The notes: generated by a model not told the origin, from the letters alone. A stretch of DNA of 37,922 bases from Acidobacteria bacterium 13_1_20CM_2_55_15 (GCA_001920875.1 MNKP01000057.1:1-37922); one strand, 5' to 3'. Numbered from the stretch's first letter, positions 7,958-16,024 are shown. Translations and numbers: made by a program.

Positions 7958-8707
7958 ATGCAACTACTCATCATTATTCTGCTTCTGCTGCCCGGTTCGC
8001 TGTTCGCTCAGGAACGCGGCGGCGGCGGACGCGGGGCGGCTCCACTGCCACCGCCGAAGAATCTGAAACTGCTGGATCCGAAAACCGAAATCCGGTTCGT
8101 CATGCAGAGCTTCAACGAGGCTCTTGGTGTGCAGTGCACGCATTGTCACATGCAAGGCGATTTCGCCTCCGACGAGAATCCCAAGAAGGAAGTGGCGCGC
8201 AAGATGATCTCGATGGTGCGGCTGATCGACACCAGCTTTCCAAGCAGCGCCGGCGTTTTCCCGGATGGCTACCACGAAGTCGATTGCTCGACATGCCATC
8301 GCGGTAACGTGAAGCCGGAGACAGTGGCGCCCAGCAAGTTCTACAACCGGGGTAATTCGTTGGGGAATCCTCCTCCAGCTCAAGTTCCCGGCGTCAGTTT
8401 AAAGTTGCTGCCTGTGGAGACGCATGTTCACGGTGCGGACTCGCTAATGGGCGAGTTCCGCGACGCGCTCAGGGTGGATTGCAACTATTGTCACGGCGGC
8501 GGAAAGCCTCAGGAGTGGGACCTGAATCCGCGGAAGGATATTGCGCGTAAGATGATTATGCTGGTCCGGCAGATCAATGCCCAATTTCCCGGCACAGGCG
8601 TTTTCCCCGTGGGTGAGCAAAAAGTCACGTGCTGGACCTGCCACCGCGGCGATCCGCATCCCGTCAGCCTGGGCAATAAGGCGTATCCTCCGCCGCAGCC
8701 AAAGTAG
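7958..8707 (+). CDS. Exported tetraheme cytochrome c (reaction-centre-cytochrome-like, duplicated)
   Basis: After a signal peptide (LLIIILLLLPGSLFAQ) come four haem attachment sites in two tandem modules: CTHCH and CSTCH in the first, CNYCH and CWTCH in the second. Each module contains a helix with VARKMISMVR or IARKMIMLVR between its two sites, and the methionine there is a likely haem ligand, as in the cytochrome subunit of photosynthetic reaction centres. Nothing else here suggests photosynthesis, so it is probably a general periplasmic electron carrier. I prefer ATG 7958, which has aagaaggggg upstream, to ATG 7913, which overlaps the cupin stop. It may accept electrons from the cupin or Tat protein, or from the PQQ dehydrogenase encoded convergently. 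Confidence 0.9.
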   Translation: MQLLIIILLLLPGSLFAQERGGGGRGAAPLPPPKNLKLLDPKTEIRFVMQSFNEALGVQCTHCHMQGDFASDENPKKEVARKMISMVRLIDTSFPSSAGVFPDGYHEVDCSTCHRGNVKPETVAPSKFYNRGNSLGNPPPAQVPGVSLKLLPVETHVHGADSLMGEFRDALRVDCNYCHGGGKPQEWDLNPRKDIARKMIMLVRQINAQFPGTGVFPVGEQKVTCWTCHRGDPHPVSLGNKAYPPPQPK

Positions 8708-8720
8708 AGAGGGAAACGTA

Positions 8721-8806
8721 CACAAAAGACACAAAGTGGAGCCGCAAAAAGCACAAAAACTACTTCTCTTGTGCCTTTTTGTGATTTTCATTGTGCCTTT
8801 TGTGAT
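8721..8806. repeat. A/T-rich imperfect inverted repeat between convergent genes
   Basis: The left arm contains cacaaaagacacaaag and gcaaaaagcacaaaaa. The right arm is ttgtgcctttttgtgatt followed by ttgtgccttttgtgatt. The two arms are imperfect reverse complements of one another. The element fills the gap between the cytochrome gene and the convergent PQQ dehydrogenase gene and may terminate transcription from both sides. Confidence 0.6.
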
Positions 8807-8821
8807 TCATTCTCCTTTCGG

Positions 8822-10555
8822 CTAGTTCCCCAGCGCGAACGCGTGAATCGCGTTATTGCGTTGTGGATTGATTCCGGCTTGGGAAAACAGATTTGCAGTG
8901 ATCGCCCCCAAGCCGGTCACGACCGCGACGTATTGCCTTCCATTGACGCGATAGGTGATCGTGCTGTTCTGAATCGGTCCTCCAAGCGTCGTTTCCCAGA
9001 GGATCTTTCCCGTATCGGCATCGAACGCGCGAAACTTCTGATTCAGATCTCCCCAGAACACGACATCCCCGGCCGTTACTAGAGTCGCGCCGTTGCCGGG
9101 TGCGCGCCCTTCGTAGAGCCGCTGAATCTCGCCGGTGGCCATATTGATCTTGGCGATGCCGCCGAATTTTTCAGGGTCGGATCCGGGCCGCCGGACACCC
9201 GTTCTACGTTCCGTTTGGGTTCCGTTTGCCCGAGTCATGTCCAGGCAATTATCGACATACGGAACATAGAGCGAATTCTTGCCGGGATGATAGGACATAG
9301 GCCAATAGCTCTTGGTGTTGTACGCGCAGATGACGTGCCGTTCGCCGGGCTGCTTGAGCACAACGTCCCAGTTGATGGTCGTCTTGCCGGTCTTGACATC
9401 GATGTTGGAGATCAGGAAATTCGGATCATCGTAGGGAAAGGGATTCGCCCACAAGAACTGTCCCGATGTGCGGTCGAGCGCAAATAGTCCGCCGCCCTCG
9501 CCGACATTGACGACAATGTCTCGTTCCTGATTACGCGGAATATCGGGGTTGATCCATTTCACAAACCTGGGATCGGGGTTCACCTTCGTACGCAGGAGAA
9601 TTCTTTCGTTTGTGTAGTCTTGATCCCAATCGTCACCGGGCAGATGCTGGTAATACCAGCTCAGCTTGCCGGTATCCATATTCAGAGCGACGGTTGAATT
9701 ACTGTAAAGATCGGCGGGAGCCGTTTTCGAAACCGCTTCGACATTACCGCCATGGCGTGCCGCGCGGGTGTATGGAGTCGGGTTGGCAACGCCCCAATAG
9801 GTCGTTTTGCGGACCGGATCATACGACCCACCGAGTCCCCAAGGCGATGCGGCACGCACGGCTTCGGGCGTGCCTCCCCAACTGGCATCTCCGGCCGGAT
9901 CATCCGAACCGGCCACGGTATAGAATCGCCAGACTTCCTTTCCCGTCCTGGCATCGTGAGCGACGATGTAACAGTCGACGCGGCCTCCAGCCGTACAACT
10001 GCGCCCCGACAGCACCTTATCGCCGAAAACAATCGTTCCGGCAGTGAGCGACCCGCTCGTTTTTGTTTCCCATCGAAGCTGGCCGGTTCGGGCGTCCAGC
10101 CCTAGGATGAAACCATCGGGGGCGGCGAACAGGATCAGGTCTTCGAAGATGCCGAGAGTTTTGGCGCGCGATGGCCCGCCCGCGGGCCGTTTGTACTCCC
10201 AGATTATTTGCCCGTTCGTGGCGTCCAGAGCCTGAACGGCAGTGCGTGCCGCTCCGTTTTCCTGAGAGGGAGCCACGAGGTACATGACCCCGTCATGAAC
10301 GATGGGAATGATTTCGATCGTGCCGGGCGGCAAAGGGTTGGACCAGACCTGTGTGAGCCTGCCCGCGTTCTGCTTGTTGATCTGATTCAGCGGGCTGTAG
10401 CGCTGCGCGTCATACGTCCGGCTGTACATCAGCCAGTCGTCCGGCGGCGGGTTCAACAGCATCGCCGGAGTCACCGGCGAAAACTTTCGGACTTGTGCGG
10501 GACCGGCCGCTGTTACTGAAGCCAACGCCAACATCACGAAGAACATTTTGTACAT
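8822..10555 (-). CDS. PQQ-dependent alcohol dehydrogenase-type enzyme
   Basis: A 577-residue periplasmic beta-propeller quinoprotein with a signal peptide ending about residue 20. The propeller signature AxDxxTGxxxW recurs (ALDATNGQIIW, GLDARTGQLRW, AHDARTGKEVW, ALNMDTGKLSW, AFDADTGKILW). The active-site segment reads PGDDWDQD: D311 matches the catalytic Asp, and D313, two residues later, matches the extra acidic ligand reported for lanthanide-dependent XoxF-type enzymes. The vicinal Cys-Cys of classical methanol dehydrogenases is missing; instead C187 and C195 lie apart. There is no fused cytochrome domain, so a separate cytochrome must take the electrons, perhaps the tetraheme protein encoded just downstream on the other strand. 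The substrate is unknown. Confidence 0.9.
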   Translation of the reverse strand: MYKMFFVMLALASVTAAGPAQVRKFSPVTPAMLLNPPPDDWLMYSRTYDAQRYSPLNQINKQNAGRLTQVWSNPLPPGTIEIIPIVHDGVMYLVAPSQENGAARTAVQALDATNGQIIWEYKRPAGGPSRAKTLGIFEDLILFAAPDGFILGLDARTGQLRWETKTSGSLTAGTIVFGDKVLSGRSCTAGGRVDCYIVAHDARTGKEVWRFYTVAGSDDPAGDASWGGTPEAVRAASPWGLGGSYDPVRKTTYWGVANPTPYTRAARHGGNVEAVSKTAPADLYSNSTVALNMDTGKLSWYYQHLPGDDWDQDYTNERILLRTKVNPDPRFVKWINPDIPRNQERDIVVNVGEGGGLFALDRTSGQFLWANPFPYDDPNFLISNIDVKTGKTTINWDVVLKQPGERHVICAYNTKSYWPMSYHPGKNSLYVPYVDNCLDMTRANGTQTERRTGVRRPGSDPEKFGGIAKINMATGEIQRLYEGRAPGNGATLVTAGDVVFWGDLNQKFRAFDADTGKILWETTLGGPIQNSTITYRVNGRQYVAVVTGLGAITANLFSQAGINPQRNNAIHAFALGN

Positions 10556-10663
10556 AGGTTCCTCTCATGAAGGCAAATTTGAATTCGTCCGATTTCAAAA
10601 TCTTATCGGCGTGATTATAACGCCGCCGTTCGGTTAAAATTCCGCCTAAAAGCGAGGTCCAAA

Positions 10664-11452
10664 ATGAAACCCATGTCTGCGATCTTGTTCTCGATAGCTC
10701 TTCTTGCGCTGATTTGCGCGCCTGTTTACGGCCAATGGGTGAAGGTCCCTGCCGGCGGAATTCCGCGCGGAGCCGACGGCAAGCCGAATCTTTCGGCGCC
10801 TGCGCCACGAACGGCCGACGGGCACCCGGACCTGTCTGGGGTATGGGAAGCTGCGAATGGCGCCAAGTATGTTCTGAATATTGCGGTGGATCTCAAGCCG
10901 GGCGACGTGTCCTTCCAGCCTTCGGCCAAGGCACTCGTCGATCAACGCCTGGACGGATCGCATTCGGGGGAGGATCCGATTGCCAACTGTCTGCCGCAAG
11001 GCGTGCCCCGGATCAATGCTTCGCCGCCACCGTGGAAGATCATCCAAAGACCGGATTTCATTGTCATTCTGTATGAATCCGCCAACATGTGGCGGCAGAT
11101 TTTCCTTGATGGGCGCGAGTTAGGAACGGACTTCACCCCAGCGTGGCTGGGTTATTCCACCGGCAAGTGGGAAGGCGACACACTGGTCGTCGAAACCAAA
11201 GGTTTCAATGGAAAAACCTGGCTCGATCAGACGGGCAAGCCCACTTCGGATGCTCTGCACGTTACGGAGCGGTTTCGTCGGAAGGACTTCGGGCATATGG
11301 ATATCCAAATTTCAATCGACGACCCGAACGTCTATACGAAGCCGTGGACAGTCACCGAACCAGTACGGCTGGCGCCGAATACGGACGTGATGGAGAACAC
11401 TTGCGAAAACAATCTCGATCTGAAGCACCTGGGGCGGGGCAACTACAAGTAA
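10664..11452 (+). CDS. Secreted protein of unknown function, paralogue of the first gene
   Basis: A 262-residue protein with a signal peptide (LFSIALLALICAPVYG-QW). The mature part contains DGHPDLSGVWEAANG, then STGKWEGDTLVVETKGFNG, then TERFRRKD and SIDDPNVYTKPW. This is the same order of motifs as in the truncated gene at the start of the window. I know of no assigned activity. It is divergent from the PQQ dehydrogenase gene, with 108 bases between the two starts, so a shared regulatory region is possible. Two cysteines (NCLPQG and NTCENN) could form a disulfide after export. Confidence 0.8.
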   Translation: MKPMSAILFSIALLALICAPVYGQWVKVPAGGIPRGADGKPNLSAPAPRTADGHPDLSGVWEAANGAKYVLNIAVDLKPGDVSFQPSAKALVDQRLDGSHSGEDPIANCLPQGVPRINASPPPWKIIQRPDFIVILYESANMWRQIFLDGRELGTDFTPAWLGYSTGKWEGDTLVVETKGFNGKTWLDQTGKPTSDALHVTERFRRKDFGHMDIQISIDDPNVYTKPWTVTEPVRLAPNTDVMENTCENNLDLKHLGRGNYK

Positions 11453-11473
11453 GCGCGCACTTCCATCTTCCCC

Positions 11474-11554
11474 AAATGAGAATTGAACCATTGAACAGCG
11501 AAAATTGGCAATTTTCGGAAGAAATGTTCACTGTTCAATGTTCAATTGTCATTT
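11474..11554. terminator. Long stem-loop between convergent genes
   Basis: An outer stem is formed by aaatgagaattgaaccattg (from 11474) and the arm ending caattgtcattt (to 11554). An inner perfect hairpin cgaaaatt-ggc-aattttcg lies at 11499-11517. It sits between the stop of the plus-strand gene (11452) and the proposed original stop of the frameshifted minus-strand gene (11557). The position suits a bidirectional terminator or a small dispersed repeat. No strong T-tract follows either arm. Confidence 0.5.
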
Positions 11555-11556
11555 GG

Positions 11557-12383
11557 TTAGAAGAATTTCGAGGAACTGGGTTCACGCCGGTTCTCCGTCG
11601 CAAGTCGTGAAGAAGTGCGTCCCGGCGCGCGATAGATTGTGACGTCATGCCGGATCACGCCGTCAAGCGCAGCCCCAATACCAGCACCAATCCCCGCACC
11701 GAGACCCGTCAAGGCGAGGCCGGCTCCCACGCACTCACCGCAACCGCCAAGATGGTGAGTCCAAGACCAATTCCTGAGCCAATGACGACCCCCTTGGTCA
11801 GGCCCAGATGATCGCTACGCCTTTGGATAATCTTGCGAATCTGATCCGCCGGAAAATCGTGCACAGTACGGTTCACGAACAGCCGCAAGGAGGATGGGGA
11901 CAATTCGGCAATTTTACCTTTGCTGAACCTTCCACTGGAATCAAGAACCGTGATCTTGTCGCCTGGTTTCACAAGCAGCAGGACCCGTTCGAACGACCTA
12001 GCGGTCTCCAACGGGGTCGAAAAACCTACCACCTTCAACACGTGCTCATAACCAAGGTTTGTCCACTGCCTGTTCCTGGCGTCGGTGACGATGAAATAAT
12101 CGTCTCCTGCCTCGCTGATCGTACCTCGAATTTCTTGGGTGTTTCCGATGGTGATCTTTGTTTCTGTTTCACCTGCGGAAGTCTGGGTTACACGCAAGCC
12201 CGTCGCGCGCGCCCGCACCGTGATTGTTGCCTCCTGACCCGCAGGGACTGTTGCTATCTGTCGTTTTATTCGCTCAACCCGTAATGTGTCTTGCTCTCCC
12301 GGCTGAGCAGCCAAAGGGAATGCGACAAGACATTGAAGAATTACAACCGTCGCGGCCAGTGTTAACTGTTTCTTGAATATCAT
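11557..12383 (-). pseudogene. Exported protein of unknown function with a C-terminal frameshift
   Basis: The intact frame runs 12383 to 11709 (224 residues): signal peptide ending about residue 26, then a beta-rich region with IRGTISEAGDDYFIVTDARNRQ and VKPGDKITVLDSSGRFSKGKI, then a glycine-rich membrane-like segment GVVIGSGIGLGLTILAVAV ending abruptly at a stop. In the next frame the sequence continues plausibly: GAGLALTGLGAGIGAGIGAA, DGVIRHDVTIYRAPG, and on to TAA at 11557. Both glycine-rich stretches fit one tail that was split by a single-base shift around 11725-11765. It may be a real mutation or an assembly error. I do not recognise a function; it is probably attached to the envelope. 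Confidence 0.65.
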
Positions 12384-12443
12384 TTTCTTCTCCTTTTCGC
12401 GCCTTATCTATTGAGTAATGCGCGAAAGGGATGGGAAAACTGT

Positions 12444-13127
12444 ATGATGCTCGCGAATGATGCTTCCTTTAAATCCGCCGCCCGTGAGCAGGAGAGTCTG
12501 CTGACGCCGCTGGAGAAGAAGGCTCTTGTGTGGCTGGCGCACCGGATGCCGGTTTGGGTCAGTTCCGATCATCTGACCGTGCTCGGACTTCTGGGAATGA
12601 CCCTGGCGGGAGTCTGCTATTACGTGGCTCGCTGGAGCCGTCTCGCGCTGCTGGGTTCCATCTTGTTTCTTTTCATCAATTGGTTCGGAGACAGCCTGGA
12701 TGGGACTCTCGCGCGCGTACGCCAACGGCAGCGGCCCCGATACGGCTTCTACGTGGATCATATTGTCGATACTTTTGGCGCCCTGTTTCTGATCGGAGGG
12801 CTCGGATTGTCTGGCTTCATGACCGGAGTGGTCGCGTTGGCGTTGCTGATTGCCTACTTCATGTTGTCGATCGAAATCTATCTCGCGACTTACGCGATCG
12901 GTGTTTTCAAGCTTTCATACGGAATTTGGGGACCAACTGAGTTGCGGATCATGCTGTCGATTGGAACACTGGTGCTCCTGGCCAAGCCGATTGTCAGGGT
13001 TGGGAGCTCCCCCTACTTTCTTTGCGACATCGGAGCGGTCGTTGCCATTGCGGCGATGGGCGTGATACTTCTCACTTCTGTTGTCCGAAATACTCTGCGG
13101 CTCTATGACGAGGAACGGCTCCAATGA
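12444..13127 (+). CDS. CDP-alcohol phosphatidyltransferase family membrane enzyme
   Basis: A 227-residue multi-pass membrane protein with the family motif DGx2ARx8Gx3Dx3D, seen as DGTLARVRQRQRPRYGFYVDHIVD-like spacing at about residues 90-115. The family transfers a phosphoalcohol from a CDP-alcohol to another alcohol in phospholipid synthesis. About six hydrophobic segments surround the motif. The precise lipid product (phosphatidylglycerol phosphate, inositol phosphate or other) is not evident. ATG 12444 is preferred over TTG 12411 because the family normally has only a short N-terminal extension. The next gene starts at 13124, overlapping the stop as ATGA, so translation is probably coupled. 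Confidence 0.85.
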   Translation: MMLANDASFKSAAREQESLLTPLEKKALVWLAHRMPVWVSSDHLTVLGLLGMTLAGVCYYVARWSRLALLGSILFLFINWFGDSLDGTLARVRQRQRPRYGFYVDHIVDTFGALFLIGGLGLSGFMTGVVALALLIAYFMLSIEIYLATYAIGVFKLSYGIWGPTELRIMLSIGTLVLLAKPIVRVGSSPYFLCDIGAVVAIAAMGVILLTSVVRNTLRLYDEERLQ

Positions 13128-13939
13128 TCCGCATTAACATCTTCCTGGTGAGTGTCTACCTTGCGACAGCGTCTGATGCAGAAGCCATAAAACTCGAAGC
13201 GGCAACGGTGAAGGCTTGGGAGATCTACGTTCAGCTCACCGAGAAACGGATTGAAGCGGAATTGAACAGCACGTCCGGTTTTTTGCGGACGGATTTCTTA
13301 CCGCCGGGCGAGGCGTCAAGGATCACCGGGATCATCAACAGCGGGCGCGCTTACATCGAGAGGATGAACACCAGGACTGCCGATGGCCGTCAGGTGTCTG
13401 CGCCCGACGCCATGATTCACCACTGGTTTGGCTCGATATTCATCCCCAAAATACGGTCGGATACGCTGCTGAACTGGGTCAAGGATTACGATCAGCATTA
13501 CCGGTATTTCAAAGAGGTTGAGGACTCCAAGCTTCTTTCCCACGATGGCGACACGTTCGACATTTTCCTGCGTTTCGTCCGCAAGAAAGTGGTTACCGTC
13601 CACTACAACACGAATCACACGGCCATTTACCGGCATCACCATGATGGGCTTGAGTCCAGCCGCAGTTTCACGACACGAATCGCTGAAGTGCAAAATGCCG
13701 GAACCACTTCCGAAATGGAAAAACCGGTCGGCGACGACAGCGGCTTTCTGTGGCGCCTGAATTCGTATTGGCGCTTCAAACAACAGGCAGACGGCGTCGT
13801 TGTTGAATGCGAGTCGATCAGCCTGAGCCGTTCGATTCCCTTTGGTTTGGGGTGGTTGATCAAAGGCTTCGTTGAATCGGTTCCGCGAGAATCTCTCGAA
13901 AACACGCTCGTTTCGATCCGCGATGGTGTGACGAAATGA
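13124..13939 (+). CDS. Exported protein, START/lipid-binding-like, unknown function
   Basis: A 271-residue protein with a short hydrophobic leader (IFLVSVYLATASDAEA). The C-terminal half reads LNSYWRFKQQADGVVVECE, SLSRSIPFGLGWLIKGFVES, VPRESLENTL, which resembles the end of START/SRPBCC-type lipid-binding domains; this is a resemblance, not a firm assignment. It overlaps the phosphatidyltransferase gene by ATGA and the ECF sigma gene by ATGA, so it sits in the middle of a tightly coupled trio. Its place next to a lipid synthesis enzyme makes a lipid-related envelope role reasonable. Confidence 0.65.
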   Translation: MIRINIFLVSVYLATASDAEAIKLEAATVKAWEIYVQLTEKRIEAELNSTSGFLRTDFLPPGEASRITGIINSGRAYIERMNTRTADGRQVSAPDAMIHHWFGSIFIPKIRSDTLLNWVKDYDQHYRYFKEVEDSKLLSHDGDTFDIFLRFVRKKVVTVHYNTNHTAIYRHHHDGLESSRSFTTRIAEVQNAGTTSEMEKPVGDDSGFLWRLNSYWRFKQQADGVVVECESISLSRSIPFGLGWLIKGFVESVPRESLENTLVSIRDGVTK

Positions 13940-14514
13940 CGCGAAATACAAAACGTGGTGTCACAGTTTTGCTTCAAGCCTGGAGTGAGGGGGATCAGTC
14001 CGCGCTAGAGGAGTTGGCACCTCTGATTTACGCAGAACTGCGACGTCTGGCCAGAAGTCATATGGCCCGTGAAAAGTCGAGCCCGACGTTAGAAACAGGC
14101 GTATTGCTGAATGAAGCTTTTTTGCGGTTGGTCCACTGGAAAAAGGCGCGGTGGCAAAACCGATCTCACTTCTACGGTCTTGCTGCGAAGATCATGCGAC
14201 GCGTTCTTGTCGACCATGCAAGATCTCATCGCTATCAAAAGCGGGGCGGCGGTATCCGCGCTGTCGGGCTGGATGCCGCGGTCGTCGTGTCGCGCGAACG
14301 GAGCCGCGATCTTGTTGCTTTGGACGAGGCGCTGGAAAATCTCGCGAAATTCGATGAGCGCAAGAGCAGGGTCGTCGAGCTACGATTCTTCGGCGGGCTC
14401 AGTGTAGAAGAAACCGCCGATGTTCTTCACCTTTCTCCCTTCACTGTCATTCGAGATTGGAATCTCGCCAAGGCATGGCTGTATCGGGAACTCAGCGATA
14501 AGCGTTGTGAATAA
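13936..14514 (+). CDS. ECF-family RNA polymerase sigma factor
   Basis: A 192-residue sigma-70 family protein. Region 2 is recognisable from LLQAWSEGDQSALEELAPLIY to NRSHFYGLAAKIMRRVLVDHAR, and region 4 from LDEALENLAKFDERKSRVVELRFFGGLSVEETADVLHLSPFTVIRDWNLAKAWL. This is the type of ECF sigma common in acidobacteria and planctomycetes, often encoded beside a Ser/Thr kinase instead of an anti-sigma factor. That is the arrangement here: the kinase gene converges on it and their ends overlap by 23 bases. It is translationally coupled to the gene upstream. Confidence 0.9.
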   Translation: MTRNTKRGVTVLLQAWSEGDQSALEELAPLIYAELRRLARSHMAREKSSPTLETGVLLNEAFLRLVHWKKARWQNRSHFYGLAAKIMRRVLVDHARSHRYQKRGGGIRAVGLDAAVVVSRERSRDLVALDEALENLAKFDERKSRVVELRFFGGLSVEETADVLHLSPFTVIRDWNLAKAWLYRELSDKRCE

Positions 14515-15976
14515 GCGTTTTTTGGGAGAACGGCAGATAAGCGAGTCCCGCGATGCAAACCAACGCCGGGCCAATGCCGATCCGATGCGAGACCAGTAGC
14601 GGCGACGCTGACCATAGCGCATCGAGTAGAAACAGCGCGGGAAATAGCCGCCAGAACTGCTTGCCGGTTGCGGGATGATTCCATGCGATGGCGGACGTCA
14701 GATAAATTCGCGAAGCTATACCTGCTATAGCCGCAACAATCAGCAATCGAACCGCCGCGCTCGGAGGCACATTCAATTGTTGTTCCAACACGCGCGTCGC
14801 GGCGTCCATGTAATAGAGCGTTGTGGAATAGAGGCAAAGATAGCCGGCCTGGATAATGAGAAGTAGCCGCCGCGCCCGCCCGGGAGCCATGACGTAAGCT
14901 GTTTCGCCGAAGAGGTCGGAGATCTTCTTTTCCACCTGAAACGTTCCATCGCGTTTTCGAGTTTCCTCTAGCGCAGATGACAGCGCCGCCTCCACTTCGC
15001 TCAGCGTTTGGAATCGATTCGCAGGGTCTTTTTCAAAACATCGCATGATGGCTTTTTCCAGACTGGCTGGCAGGAGCGGTTCCAGGCTACGAGGTCCCGG
15101 CGGCGCTTCGCGAATCTGCTTGAGAGCAACGGCTATGGGCGTGTCGCCGCTAAAGGCCATATGTCCGGTGAAAACCTCATACATCAGCAGACCCAACGAA
15201 TAAATGTCGGACCGCATATCGACCGGACGACCCTCGGCCTGTTCCGGCGACATATACGCAGGTGTGCCGGATAACGCTGTTGTCGTCGTTGCTGAGGCGA
15301 CGCGAGCGATCCCAAAGTCCATAATCTTTACGTTGCCTGTTTCATCCAACATGATGTTTTCGGGCTTGAGATCCCCGTGGATGATTCCTTGCGCGTGAGC
15401 CTCGCGCAACCCCTCGCAAATCTGGCGGATTAGTTCAACACCCTTTCTAATGGACAGCGCACCAAGGCGCGTCAATACGCGGCGAAGACTCTCGCCCGCG
15501 ACGAATTCCATTGAAATATAAGTAAGATCTCCGGATCGATTGATGTCGTAAATCCTGCAGACATTCTTGTGTGTAACACGACGGGAAAGCTTCATTTCCG
15601 TTTTGAAACGATCGATCATCTTCTGATCGGTAGCAATGTCGGAGTGAAGAATCTTGACCGCGATAATCTCGTCCGCCTCGTGATCATGGACTCGATAAAC
15701 GGTTCCCATTCCGCCCCTGCCCGTTTCCCCAAGCACTGTGTAGCGGTGTCCGAGTGAGGGCAGCTTTTTGTACGCCAGCGATTCCGCTTCGAGTTCGATC
15801 GCGGGACGCTCCAGGAAATCCGTCGTCCGGCTAGTGGCGAGTAGTGATTCCACATCCCGTCGAGTATCGGCATCTCCCCGGCAAGCCTCATCCAGGAAAG
15901 CGCCTCGGCTCTCGGAATCGCGTTCCAGAGCCGCATGGTAAATCGATTCGATTTTTTTCCACCGCTCAGGAGTCAT
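14492..15976 (-). CDS. Membrane Ser/Thr protein kinase, C-terminal 4-helix region
   Basis: The family-typical start MTPERWKKIE is at 15976; the longer start at 16018 adds 14 unlikely residues. Residues 1-75 form the helical N-terminal region common to these kinases. The kinase domain shows the glycine loop GRGGMG (86-91), AVK with K108, HGDLKPEN (200-207), DFG (220-222) and APE-like SPEQ. The catalytic loop has HGD instead of HRD, so it is a non-RD kinase that may not need activation-loop phosphorylation. The C-terminal 150 residues hold about four membrane helices and no recognised sensor domain. It converges with, and overlaps, the ECF sigma gene, suggesting a signalling pair. Confidence 0.9.
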   Translation of the reverse strand: MTPERWKKIESIYHAALERDSESRGAFLDEACRGDADTRRDVESLLATSRTTDFLERPAIELEAESLAYKKLPSLGHRYTVLGETGRGGMGTVYRVHDHEADEIIAVKILHSDIATDQKMIDRFKTEMKLSRRVTHKNVCRIYDINRSGDLTYISMEFVAGESLRRVLTRLGALSIRKGVELIRQICEGLREAHAQGIIHGDLKPENIMLDETGNVKIMDFGIARVASATTTTALSGTPAYMSPEQAEGRPVDMRSDIYSLGLLMYEVFTGHMAFSGDTPIAVALKQIREAPPGPRSLEPLLPASLEKAIMRCFEKDPANRFQTLSEVEAALSSALEETRKRDGTFQVEKKISDLFGETAYVMAPGRARRLLLIIQAGYLCLYSTTLYYMDAATRVLEQQLNVPPSAAVRLLIVAAIAGIASRIYLTSAIAWNHPATGKQFWRLFPALFLLDALWSASPLLVSHRIGIGPALVCIAGLAYLPFSQKTLIHNAYR

Positions 15977-16024
15977 ACACTTACCCGCGTATCGTACAGT
16001 AAGTCCGTCAATTGTCATTTGGAT

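Noticed and set aside
9752-10105. Long antisense frames across the PQQ dehydrogenase, lon, btuB and S9 genes
   Set aside because: They mirror strongly coding, well-recognised genes and have no ribosome sites or recognisable products.
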